NCBI GenBank assembly: GCA_019347575.1
Contig: JAHWKY010000018.1
Span: 35,987-99,986, forward strand
Reading direction: 5' to 3'
Length of the DNA: 64,000 nt
Source of the DNA: Actinomycetota bacterium
Lineage (GTDB): Bacteria; Actinomycetota; Nitriliruptoria; Nitriliruptorales; Nitriliruptoraceae
Position numbers and translations under genes: made by a program. Below the pieces are notes generated by a model. It was given only the letters and a program-made list of their open reading frames with translations, did no database searches and was not told the origin of the DNA. Shown piece by piece: positions 25,558 to 34,523 of the stretch (its first letter is position 1; the number at the start of each line of letters is the position of its first letter).

Positions 25558-25563
25558 TAAGGT
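25558..25563 (+). promoter_or_regulatory. -10 element (TAAGGT) for a probably leaderless PPOX gene
   Basis: TAAGGT ends 6 nt before the GTG at 25570, with an overlapping alternative TACCTA at 25554. No ribosome-binding sequence fits between, suggesting a leaderless mRNA. Confidence 0.45.
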
Positions 25564-25569
25564 GGTCCC

Positions 25570-25989
25570 GTGATCTCGGATCTCGCACCCCACCAGCGCG
25601 CCCGTGTCGCGGCGGCCCCCGCGGCACGACTCGCCACGGTCCGCCCCGACGACACGCCGCACCTGGTCGTGATCACGTTCGCGCTCGAGGACGACCGCCT
25701 GGTCACCGCCATCGATCACAAGCCCAAGTCCACCCACGACCTCCAGCGCGTGCGCAACATCGCGGCCAACCCCGCCGCCAGCGTCCTCGTGGACCACTAC
25801 GAGGACGACTGGTCACGCCTGTGGTGGGCACGCGGCGACGGGCAGGCCCACCTCGTCGCGGATGGCCCCGAGTACGACCGCGCCGTCGCGCTGCTCGTGG
25901 CGAAGTACGGTCAGTACCGCGCGCAGCGCCCCGCGGGCCCCGCCATCATCGTCGACATCTCCCGCTGGACCACCTGGTCCGCCGCGTGA
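25570..25989 (+). CDS. PPOX-class F420-dependent oxidoreductase (Rv0121-type)
   Basis: 139 aa, a split-barrel flavin/deazaflavin-binding protein. LATVRPDDTPHLVVITFALEDDRL and AIDHKPKSTHDLQRVRNIAANP, then ASVLVDHYEDDWSRLWWARGDG, match the small actinobacterial TIGR03668 group, which uses coenzyme F420. The natural substrate is unknown. The GTG start appears leaderless. Downstream lie two to three dispersed hairpin elements, then the convergent IMP dehydrogenase gene. Confidence 0.85.
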   Translation: MISDLAPHQRARVAAAPAARLATVRPDDTPHLVVITFALEDDRLVTAIDHKPKSTHDLQRVRNIAANPAASVLVDHYEDDWSRLWWARGDGQAHLVADGPEYDRAVALLVAKYGQYRAQRPAGPAIIVDISRWTTWSAA

Positions 25990-26022
25990 CGCAACGGGCC
26001 CTCGGGGCCCCTTGCCGACCCA

Positions 26023-26048
26023 GCGCTAGAGACCGCGCTCTCGGCCGT
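26023..26048 (+). repeat. Fragment of the dispersed two-hairpin element
   Basis: Only the core stem-loop GAGACCGCGCTCTC with short flanks is kept, just before copy B. The tail part of the element is absent. Confidence 0.6.
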
Positions 26049-26049
26049 A

Positions 26050-26144
26050 GGGTCCCCATGCGGGCCGAGCCGTCGAGACCGCGCTCTCGACGGCGGACGG
26101 CTTGCGACGGCTCTATCGACGACGCGGAGCGGCGTCGCCAAAGG
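26050..26144 (+). repeat. Dispersed two-hairpin element, copy B
   Basis: First stem GCCGTCGAGA/TCTCGACGGC with CCGCGC loop; second stem CGACGACGC/GCGGCGTCG around GGA; tail CGCCAAAGGG. It is followed by a 17-bp stray copy of the tail hairpin (CGGATGCGCCGTCGCC). Compared with copy A the two sides of the first stem have changed together. Confidence 0.85.
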
Positions 26145-26179
26145 GCGGATGCGCCGTCGCCCCGGCATGGCGGAGTCCA

Positions 26180-26277
26180 CGGGTCCCCGTGCGATCGAAG
26201 CCGTCGAGACCGCGCTCTCGACGGCGGAAGCGTTGCGAAGGCCCTATCGACGGCGCGGATGCGCCGTCGCCAAGGGC
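26180..26277 (+). repeat. Dispersed two-hairpin element, copy C
   Basis: Same first stem as copy B; the second stem is a perfect 9-bp CGACGGCGC/GCGCCGTCG with GGAT loop, ending CGCCAAGGG four bases before the IMP dehydrogenase stop codon. Together copies B and C fill nearly the whole 290-bp convergent gap. Confidence 0.88.
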
Positions 26278-26281
26278 AGGG

Positions 26282-27756
26282 TCAGTCGTGGCCCGGGACC
26301 TGGTAGTTGGGGGCCTCGTGGACGACGTCAACGTCGTGGACGTGGGACTCCCGGGCGCCGGCGACGGTCTGGCGCACGAACCGGGCGCGGGTGTGTAGCG
26401 ACGCCACGTCGCGCGCCCCGAGGTAGCCCATCCCCGACCGCAGCCCTCCTTCGAGCTGCCCGACGACCTCGCCGACGCTGCCGCGGTACGGCAGCAGACC
26501 CGAGACACCCTCGGGGACGAGCTTGACCGGCTCGGCCTCGTCGGCACTGGCCTGGAAGTAGCGGTCGGCGGAGCCGGCACGCATAGCGTCGACGGATCCC
26601 ATGCCGCGGTACTCCTTGTAACGCCGCCCACCGACGAGCACGAGCTCGCCGGGAGATTCGTCGGTCCCGGCGAGGAGGTTGCCGACCATCACCGCGGTCG
26701 CTCCGGCGGCGAGCGCCTTGACGAGATCGCCGGAGTAGCGGATGCCGCCATCGGCGACGCTGGCGATACCCACCTCAGCCGCGACGGCCGCGCAATCCAG
26801 GACCGCGCTGAACTGCGGCATGCCGACGCCGGTCACGACGCGAGTCGTGCAGATCGAACCCGGACCGACCCGACCTTGACGATGTCCGCGCCGTGGTCGG
26901 CACACGCACGGACCGCGTCGCCGGTGGCCACGTTGCCGACCATCAGGACGACATCAGGGAAGCGGTCCTTGAGCTTGCCCGCGAACTCGAGGACGCCAGC
27001 CGAGTGGCCGTGCGCCGAGTCGACGGCGAGCAGGTCGACCCCGGACTCGACCAGAGCCTCGGCGCGCGCGTCGCCATCAGCGCCGACGCCGACCGCCGCC
27101 CCGACGAGCAGCCGACCGCGGTCGTCCTTGGCCGAGTTGGGGTACTTGCGGACCTTCTCGACATCCTTGAACGTGAACATCCCCACGAGTCGCCCGTCCT
27201 CGACGATGGGCAGCTTCTCGACCCGGTGCTGCTGCATGAGGTCGCGCGCCTGCTCGAGGCTGGTCCCACGCCCCGCCGTGACCAGATCATCGATCGTCAT
27301 GAACTCGCGGACGGCCCGATCGGGTGAGGCTCCGAGGCGCAGGTCGCGGTTGGTGACGATCCCGACGAGTCGCTGCTCGCCATCGACCACGGGGAAGCCG
27401 CTGACCTTGTAGCGGGCCATGAGTTCGAACGCCTTGCCTACGGCGTCGTCGGGGCGCAGCGTGATGGGGTCGGAGATGAACCCCGACTCGGAGCGCTTCA
27501 CCGACTCGACCATGGCCGCCTGCGCCTCGGCGGACGTGTTCTTGTGGATGATCCCCAGGCCACCGTGACGGGCGATCGCGATCGCCATCTCGGCCTCGGT
27601 GACCTTGTCCATGGCGGCGGACAGCAGCGGCAGGCGGAGGTGGACGCGCGCGTGGAGGCGGGTGGCGACATCGACGTCGCGCGGAAGCACCGCGGAGTCC
27701 TGGGGCACCAACAGAACGTCGTCGTAGGAGAGGGCCTGCGGGATGTCGTCGACCAC
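26282..27756 (-). CDS. guaB: IMP dehydrogenase with apparent 1-bp frameshift
   Basis: Oxidises IMP to XMP, the first step to GMP. The 5' part encodes [20 protein letters not shown], two CBS domains (about residues 95-210) and [15 protein letters not shown]; the 3' part encodes [20 protein letters not shown] with the catalytic cysteine, [22 protein letters not shown] and the flap region. These parts are in different frames. The break is at 26869-26871: the minus strand reads GTCGGGTCGGTCCG, where GTCGGGGTCGGTCCG would restore [12 protein letters not shown]. One G is thus missing from a G run. Either a sequencing error or a true inactivation. I chose the GTG at 27756 (GGAG upstream) over the TTG at 27798. 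Confidence 0.88.
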
Positions 27757-27782
27757 GGGGCGCTCCGTCTCGGATCCCGCCG

Positions 27783-27788
27783 AGGGTA
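27783..27788 (-). promoter_or_regulatory. Probable -10 element (TACCCT) of guaB
   Basis: TACCCT on the minus strand, 27 nt before the GTG at 27756. It supports that start over the upstream TTG, which lies before the box. Confidence 0.45.
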
Positions 27789-27794
27789 CGTCAA

Positions 27795-28292
27795 TCAAAG
27801 GTCGAGAGGCTCCAGGCGCCCCCTGGGGAGAGCCCCGTGGCCCAGGCGGGTGGCGAGGAAGCGGTGGATGGGGCGGATGTCCGTCCCGACGGGCAACGGG
27901 ACGAAGGTGCGGTCACCGGGCGTGGAGGCATCGGCGCTCTGGCGCTGCACCTCGAGTATCGGGTCGCCGAGCACGTGTCGGACGCGCACGACGTAGACCT
28001 CGTTCCAGTCGACCGTGAGGTGGCGCCAGGCCTGGCGGACCCAGAGCACGTCGGGGTCGAGGATGATCTGGAACCGCTTAGGGAAGATCAACTGGAACGC
28101 GAACCAGGCGAGGATCGCGACCGCGACGCCGAGGCCGAGCCACGCGAGCGGATGCCCGAACGAATCCACGACGAACCACCCGGCAACCGCCACGAGCATG
28201 GCGGCCCAGAAGCTCCAGACCGCCGCGGCACCCAGGTCAGGCAGGAGCCGGACGGGGTCGGGCACGCGCGGGGTGAACGGGGAGGGTGGCAT
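27795..28292 (-). CDS. Membrane protein with PH-like domain
   Basis: 165 aa. Two hydrophobic segments lie around residues 22-45 and 50-72, followed by a beta-rich domain starting PKRFQIILDPDVLWVRQAWRHLTVDWNEVYVVRV, which resembles the bacterial PH (bPH2) fold. Function unknown; such proteins are common small membrane proteins in actinobacteria. The ATG at 28292 has a TACGCT -10 box ending 6 nt upstream, so it may be leaderless. Just upstream of guaB on the same strand. Confidence 0.6.
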   Translation of the reverse strand: MPPSPFTPRVPDPVRLLPDLGAAAVWSFWAAMLVAVAGWFVVDSFGHPLAWLGLGVAVAILAWFAFQLIFPKRFQIILDPDVLWVRQAWRHLTVDWNEVYVVRVRHVLGDPILEVQRQSADASTPGDRTFVPLPVGTDIRPIHRFLATRLGHGALPRGRLEPLDL

Positions 28293-28298
28293 CGACCG

Positions 28299-28304
28299 AG
28301 CGTA
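28299..28304 (-). promoter_or_regulatory. -10 element (TACGCT) for a probably leaderless PH-domain gene
   Basis: TACGCT on the minus strand ends 6 nt before the ATG at 28292, too close for a leader with a ribosome-binding site. Confidence 0.45.
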
Positions 28305-28316
28305 CCTCCGCAGCCC

Positions 28317-29063
28317 TCAGCCGCGTCCACGCCACCGCTGCAGTAACGGGATCGTCGCGATCTTGTCCTCGGTCAGCTCGTCCCAACGCACGGCGATGCG
28401 CTTGCGACGGTCACGCCCCGACGTCTCGATGATCCGGTCCGGGGTCACGATGAGGTCGACGAGGATGTCGTGATCCGTCACGGGAACCTCGTCGTCGCCG
28501 AGGAGCTGGACCTCGTGGACGGTCGTGGCCACGATCGTGTCGTTGTCCACCATGCCGGCCTCGGCGGCCACGGCGAACTCGAGGTCGCTGAAGCCTCCGC
28601 CCTTCCCCAGCCGCGCTCCGTCCTCGCCCACGGCCACGCACCCGACGATCACGAGATCGACGGGGCTGAGCTCGTCCACGTCGATGGTGCGGGCCGACCT
28701 GGATGCGCCCTTGATCGAGGACGCCTTCCTCGGCGTGTCGGCGAGGTGGTCGGGGTCGAGGAGGAAGAACGGCTGCTCCTCCGCCAGGCGCGGGACGGCC
28801 ATGAAGACGGTCTTGCCGTCCTCGAGCGCGCGCTGGCGCACCGGCCACTGCGGCGAGTCCGGGTTCGCCTTGACCGTCGCTGCCCGCTCCCACGTGTCGG
28901 TGGTGCGCAGCCGCTCGGCCGCGGCCTCGGCGCCGACGAAGTTGGGGATGCGGCCCTCCGCGCCGGGGAAGCGGGCTGCTCCCGCGTCCTGGAGGGCCGC
29001 CCACATCCGGTCACGCAGCTCCGTCTTCCGCGCCAGCTGCTCGTGGTCCTGGCCGTTGCTCAC
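28317..29063 (-). CDS. 5-formyltetrahydrofolate cyclo-ligase family protein
   Basis: 248 aa. The family pattern is clear: KTELRDRMWAALQDAGAARFP at the N-terminus, AAERLRTTDTWERAATVKANPDSPQWPVRQRAL, then VGCVAVGEDGARLGKGGGFSDLEFAVAAEAG, the phosphate and folate-binding GKGGGFSD loop. It is closer to the longer archaeal-type MTHFS-domain proteins than to short YgfA. Likely converts 5-formyl-THF to 5,10-methenyl-THF or binds a related folate. GTG at 29063 follows GGGGG; the frame upstream is low-complexity Arg/Ala and not used. Confidence 0.82.
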   Translation of the reverse strand: MSNGQDHEQLARKTELRDRMWAALQDAGAARFPGAEGRIPNFVGAEAAAERLRTTDTWERAATVKANPDSPQWPVRQRALEDGKTVFMAVPRLAEEQPFFLLDPDHLADTPRKASSIKGASRSARTIDVDELSPVDLVIVGCVAVGEDGARLGKGGGFSDLEFAVAAEAGMVDNDTIVATTVHEVQLLGDDEVPVTDHDILVDLIVTPDRIIETSGRDRRKRIAVRWDELTEDKIATIPLLQRWRGRG

Positions 29064-29109
29064 GACCCCCGCCCGCCCCGCCCCCCGCGCCCGCCCCGCC
29101 CGCGTCGCG

Positions 29110-31131
29110 TCACACCGCGACCTGGCCTGGCACACGTGGCGCGCTCGCCGGCGATGCGGCGATGATCGCTCGCGCCGTCCGCAGCGCGAACGCCATGATC
29201 GTCAGCTGTGGGTTCACGCCCAGGCACCCGGGGAAGACGCTGGCGTCGGCGACCCACAGTCCCGCCGTGCCGTGGACCCTCCCCCAAGGATCCGCGGGTC
29301 CGCGGCGCGGGTCAGCCGACAGGTGGTGGGTTCCGACGGGGTGGTAGGCGGACAGCTTCAGCGCACGCGTGGGCACCTCGCCGGCTTCGAACAGCGCCCG
29401 CGCCTCGGCGGGGGTGGCCCACGTCCGTCCCTGCATCCCGACCAGGATGCGGGTCGCGCCGGCTTCGGCGAAGGCCTCCGACAGGAACGCCAGTCCACGG
29501 TTGATGCGACGCCGATCGTGCTCCTGGAGCTGGTAGGTCACGACCGGCCGACCGGCGGGGCCGCGGCGCACGCGTCCGGACGAGGTGTCGGTCACGAGGA
29601 ACCCCGACGACACGACCCGCGACCAGCTCCCGAGCAGCTCCTTCAGTCCACGGCCGGCTCCGGGGAGCTGAGCCCCGCTGACCGGAGGCGGGGCCGTGGT
29701 CGCCTCGATCATGATGCCGTCGCCGTGGAGGGCGTCGACCATCCAAGACTGCAGCGTCCCCCGCCACGCGTGGACCACGCGACCGAGGTCAGCGGCGAGA
29801 CCGATGGCCGGGTGTAGCCGCAGGTTGCGACCACGGCGACCGCTGCGATCGGGGACGTCGGAGGCGTCGAGCAGCATCGGGGTGTGGAAGGCGCCCGCGC
29901 TGACCACGACGGTCGAGGCGTCGATGCGGAGCTGACCGCGAGGGATGTCGCGTCGACCCGGGTCGAGCACGGTCGCCTCGAGACCCGTCGCCCGTCCGCC
30001 CTCGACGATCACCCGGTCGCAGCGGACGCGCGCGAGGATCCGCGCCCCGGCGCGCTCCGCCCGCGGCAGCCACGTCAGGTGCACCGCCTGCTTGGCGTCA
30101 CTAGGACAGCCGAACACACACTCGCCGCTACCACGGCAGTCGACGATGTTGCGTGGCAGTGCTCGCCCCGGGTGGCCCATCCGTGCGGTGGCGTCGCGGA
30201 ACACCTCGGCGTTGACGCCCAACACCTCGTCGGGGATGGGCCGCACCGACTGCACCCGTTCGACCTCGTCGAGCAGCGGGGCGAGGTCCTCGGGGCGTGC
30301 ATCCTCGAGTCCGTGCTGCGTGACCCACTCGGTCAGCACCCGGGCCGGAGGTCGTAGCGACGTGCCCGCGTTGACGACCGTGGTCCCTCCGACCGCGCGC
30401 CCGATCGGCACCGGGATCGGGGGAAATCCGAGCGCGATGGTCGTGCCCTGGTCGCGGTACAGGTCGAGGAAGCGGTGCCAGGGTGTCTGCTCCGCGAACT
30501 CGTCGCGCGTGTGGTACCCGCCCTCCTCGAGCACCAGGACGTCGAGCCCGGCCTCGGCCAGCGTCGCGGCCACCACCGCCCCGCCGGCGCCCGACCCGAT
30601 CACGACCGCGTCGCACCGCAGGCGTCCGTGCTGGGGCAGCTCCGGCCACGTCAGCGGCGTGAGGCGGGGACCGTCAGGGTTCGGGGTCGGATCGAGGGGA
30701 TCGGGGCGGCGGTACCCGATCTCGGCCGCGACGTGCTCGTCGCTGAGATAGGTGTTGACGATCACGTGCTTCAGCAACGTGACCTGTCCCGCGCGGACGA
30801 GGTTGGGGCTCTTGGCGGCCCGGGCGGCGACGCGCTCCCGGATCGCAGGGTCCAGCTGGCTGAAGCGGCGACCGTGCGTGACGAGCGTGGTCAGCTCGAA
30901 CACCCAGAGCGCGATCCGGAACGCCCACCCGGCGATGCGCCCGAAGCGGTGACGTAGGAGCCGTGCGACCTCCTCGACCGTGTCGGTCTGGGTCGCGGAC
31001 GGGGCGGGAGTACCGCCCGAAGGCAGCAGAGCATCAGCGACGGCAGCGAGGATCGTCCGTTCCGCGACCGCCAGGCGTGGACCCTCGACGCCGTGGTCGC
31101 GGCCGGGATGACCGGCGTCGCCGGTGGGCAC
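29110..31131 (-). CDS. GMC family FAD-dependent oxidoreductase
   Basis: 673 aa. Residues 20-120 form an N-terminal helical region like gluconate dehydrogenase subunit 3. CDAVVIGSGAGGAVVAATLAEAGLDVLVLEEGG near 175 is the FAD-binding GxGxxG fold, followed by AVGGTTVVNAGTSLRPP. VFGCPSDAKQAVHLTWLPRAE and the C-terminal SAYHPVGTHHLSADPRRGPADPWGRVHG and NPQLTIMAFALRTA match GMC oxidoreductases, with the catalytic His in HPVGTHH. The substrate is probably a sterol-like, polyol or long-chain alcohol. GTG at 31131 has GAGGAG about 10 nt upstream. It lies 42 nt after the ADC-like gene, likely one transcript. Confidence 0.85.
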   Translation of the reverse strand: MPTGDAGHPGRDHGVEGPRLAVAERTILAAVADALLPSGGTPAPSATQTDTVEEVARLLRHRFGRIAGWAFRIALWVFELTTLVTHGRRFSQLDPAIRERVAARAAKSPNLVRAGQVTLLKHVIVNTYLSDEHVAAEIGYRRPDPLDPTPNPDGPRLTPLTWPELPQHGRLRCDAVVIGSGAGGAVVAATLAEAGLDVLVLEEGGYHTRDEFAEQTPWHRFLDLYRDQGTTIALGFPPIPVPIGRAVGGTTVVNAGTSLRPPARVLTEWVTQHGLEDARPEDLAPLLDEVERVQSVRPIPDEVLGVNAEVFRDATARMGHPGRALPRNIVDCRGSGECVFGCPSDAKQAVHLTWLPRAERAGARILARVRCDRVIVEGGRATGLEATVLDPGRRDIPRGQLRIDASTVVVSAGAFHTPMLLDASDVPDRSGRRGRNLRLHPAIGLAADLGRVVHAWRGTLQSWMVDALHGDGIMIEATTAPPPVSGAQLPGAGRGLKELLGSWSRVVSSGFLVTDTSSGRVRRGPAGRPVVTYQLQEHDRRRINRGLAFLSEAFAEAGATRILVGMQGRTWATPAEARALFEAGEVPTRALKLSAYHPVGTHHLSADPRRGPADPWGRVHGTAGLWVADASVFPGCLGVNPQLTIMAFALRTARAIIAASPASAPRVPGQVAV

Positions 31132-31173
31132 GTCGATCCACTCCTCGTCGCTGCGTCACCACGCCGCCGGAGG

Positions 31174-32028
31174 TCAGGCGTCCGACGGTCGCGGTCCTGC
31201 GAACCGTACGGCACCGTCGGTCGCGAGCAGCGACGCGAAGGCCGTGGCGCGGAGCGGCTCGGTGTCCGAGGCTCCGAGCATCACGGCGAACTCGACGATC
31301 GGACCGCCGGCGTAGATCTCGACCCTGCCCGCCCGTCGCCATCGACGCACGACCGCGTCGGCGTGGAGGTCGCCGTGGTCGGACCAGCCCTTGCCCTCGT
31401 GCCTGCCGCGGACCGGCAGAGCGATCCGTCCCGGGCGTGACCGCGTCGCCGGAACGTCGGTGTGGAGGCGCAGGATGGTGTCGCCACCGTGCTGGACCTG
31501 AGCGAGGTGGCGGTCGCCCTCCGAGCGGATCCGCACGGTGGTCGTGCGCACCGGGACGTGCCACAGCTCCCGGCGCAGGAGCGCGGCCTCCTCGCGGTCG
31601 ACCAGGCTCCACAGGGGCGCGTAGCCCAGATCCCCCACCACGTCCGTGTGCCCGGCCCGGCCGTGGAGCAGCACGGCCAACCCGGGTAGGGGTGAGCCCC
31701 GGCCGACGTAGGTCGGTGCCCACAGCGTGACCTCGTTGAACGCCCCGACCGGAGAACGGTCCCACGCCGCCCAGCTGACCACGAGGGAGCCACCGCGGCG
31801 TCCACCGGGTACAGGTCGCAGCGGCGCGGCGAGCAGCGGCGCCACGACGTGGCGTGGAACCGCCAGGAACAGCGCAGCGAACGAGCGGAACGACAGGTGC
31901 ACGGGGAAGTGCAGTTCGACGCCGCTGACCATCACTGGCCGAGCCAAGGGCACGAGCGGGCGGGACACGGCTTCCCCCACTGCGTCGTCCAGGTCGCGAA
32001 CGCCCCCTCGGGCGGACACCCCGTCCAC
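31174..32028 (-). CDS. Acetoacetate decarboxylase-like fold protein, catalytic lysine not seen
   Basis: 284 aa. The middle has the ADC-superfamily layout: FNEVTLWAPTYV, LVDREEAALLRRELWHVPVRTTTV, with a beta-rich C-terminal half. True decarboxylases have a lysine in a GxExxGxPK-type segment; here the equivalent reads RRELWHVPV, so decarboxylation by Schiff base is unlikely. It may bind a hydrophobic or polyketide-like molecule that the downstream GMC enzyme oxidises. GTG at 32028 lies 12 nt after a TACCCT box (32041-32046), nearly leaderless; an internal ATG at MVSGVELHF is an alternative. Confidence 0.5.
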   Translation of the reverse strand: MDGVSARGGVRDLDDAVGEAVSRPLVPLARPVMVSGVELHFPVHLSFRSFAALFLAVPRHVVAPLLAAPLRPVPGGRRGGSLVVSWAAWDRSPVGAFNEVTLWAPTYVGRGSPLPGLAVLLHGRAGHTDVVGDLGYAPLWSLVDREEAALLRRELWHVPVRTTTVRIRSEGDRHLAQVQHGGDTILRLHTDVPATRSRPGRIALPVRGRHEGKGWSDHGDLHADAVVRRWRRAGRVEIYAGGPIVEFAVMLGASDTEPLRATAFASLLATDGAVRFAGPRPSDA

Positions 32029-32057
32029 GTTCTGTGATGGAGGGTAGCGCTCGGGGG

Positions 32058-33095
32058 TCAGCTGGCCACGTCATCGACGACGCCGTCGAGTGGCACCTGC
32101 GCACCACCACGGCGCAGGTCCGCGAGCCGCACGAGCGGCCCCTCGAGCTGCCGCCGTCGGGTCCCGTCGAGGTCATCGAACGCTCGCTTCGCCGAATCGA
32201 GTCGGCTGCCGAGCGTCTGCAGCTGCACCACGAACCGCTCCCACTGGTCCTCGAAGCGCCCCAGGACGTCGAGGATCTCGTCCGAGCGTTGGCGCACCGT
32301 GAACGCCTCGACCGTCTGGCGCACCACACCGAGGACCGCGAACAGCGTCAGCGGCGAGCACAGCACGACGCGGCGAGCCATCGCCTCGTCGATCAGTGCG
32401 GGATCGTGCTCGTGGATGGCGGCGTACACGGCCTCGTTGGGGACGAACAGCAGCGCGAACGCGACCGTGCCGTTGGAGGGATCGACGTACCCGCGCGCCC
32501 CGACCTCACGGACCCGGTCGCGTACGTCCCGGACGAAGGCGTCGAGGTGTCGCTGTCGGCCTACCTCGTCGTCGCAGTCGAGCGCCCGTTGGTAGTTGTC
32601 CAGGGGGAACTTCACGTCGAGGTGCAGGCAGCGCTCGCCGGGGAGGGTGAAGGTGAAGTCGGGGATCACCCGGCCGCCGGCGACCGACCGTTGACGGTGG
32701 TAGTGCAGCCCCTCGACGAACCCGGCCGCGCGCAGCACGTCCGACGCGAGCCGTTCGCCCCAGCTCCCCCGTGCCGTGGGGTTGCTGAGCGTCTGGCTCA
32801 GCGACCGGGTCGCGACCGACAGCTCGCGGGTGACCTCGCCGGCGCGTTGGAGCTGCTCCTCGATCACTCCGAACCCCCGGGCGCGCTCCCGCTCGAGGTC
32901 GCGCACCAGGGTCGTGACCTCTCCCAAGCCAGCCTGCAGGTTGCGGACCTGCTCGGCCACCGCCCCGCCGTCGCTGGGGCGTGCGGACCCGGCTAGCACC
33001 CGCGCCACGAGCACGGCCACGAGCACTCCCACGGCGACGCCGAGCACGACCCCCACCACCGCCGCCCCGGCACTTGCTCCCACGGTTCCTCCCAC
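32058..33095 (-). CDS. rmuC: DNA recombination protein RmuC homologue
   Basis: 345 aa. A membrane anchor (residues 10-32) is followed by a coiled coil and the RmuC domain: LSNPTARGSWGERLASDVLRAAGF, then GGRVIPDFTFTLPGERCLHLDVKFPLDNY, a PD-(D/E)xK-like nuclease motif (PDF, DVK), and ALLFVPNEAVYAAIHEHDPALIDEAM. The family limits inversions at short repeats in E. coli. GTG at 33095. Divergent from threonine synthase; a TACCGT -10 box lies at 33123-33128. Confidence 0.9.
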   Translation of the reverse strand: MGGTVGASAGAAVVGVVLGVAVGVLVAVLVARVLAGSARPSDGGAVAEQVRNLQAGLGEVTTLVRDLERERARGFGVIEEQLQRAGEVTRELSVATRSLSQTLSNPTARGSWGERLASDVLRAAGFVEGLHYHRQRSVAGGRVIPDFTFTLPGERCLHLDVKFPLDNYQRALDCDDEVGRQRHLDAFVRDVRDRVREVGARGYVDPSNGTVAFALLFVPNEAVYAAIHEHDPALIDEAMARRVVLCSPLTLFAVLGVVRQTVEAFTVRQRSDEILDVLGRFEDQWERFVVQLQTLGSRLDSAKRAFDDLDGTRRRQLEGPLVRLADLRRGGAQVPLDGVVDDVAS

Positions 33096-33231
33096 CCGTC
33101 AGCCTCCTCGACCGACGAACGCACGGTACGGGGAGGGTGTGACGTGCCGGTGGACCTCGTGCAGGGGGCCGGCGCGACCGCTCGGTCGCCCCGGACGCGT
33201 GGCCACGACTCGACGCCCCCGGGCGCGCCGT

Positions 33232-33237
33232 TACAGT
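33232..33237 (+). promoter_or_regulatory. -10 element (TACAGT) for a probably leaderless threonine synthase mRNA
   Basis: TACAGT ends 7 nt before the ATG at 33245; the gap contains no purine-rich ribosome-binding sequence. Confidence 0.5.
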
Positions 33238-33244
33238 CGGCGCG

Positions 33245-34482
<1,238 letters not shown>

Positions 34483-34486
<4 letters not shown>

Positions 34487-34522
34487 AGCGTTGAGCGCAC
34501 TCCAACGCACTCAACGCTTCAA
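34483..34522. terminator. Bidirectional hairpin between thrC and the M15 peptidase gene
   Basis: TTGAAGCGTTGAG (34483-34495) is the exact inverted repeat of CTCAACGCTTCAA (34510-34522), with a 14-nt loop. It covers the thrC stop and ends one base from the stop of the convergent gene, so it can end both transcripts. Confidence 0.8.
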
Positions 34523-34523
34523 T

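Noticed and set aside
26282..27798. Programmed ribosomal frameshift in guaB
   Set aside because: No slippery heptamer of the known type, and guaB is not known to use frameshifting; one lost G is simpler.
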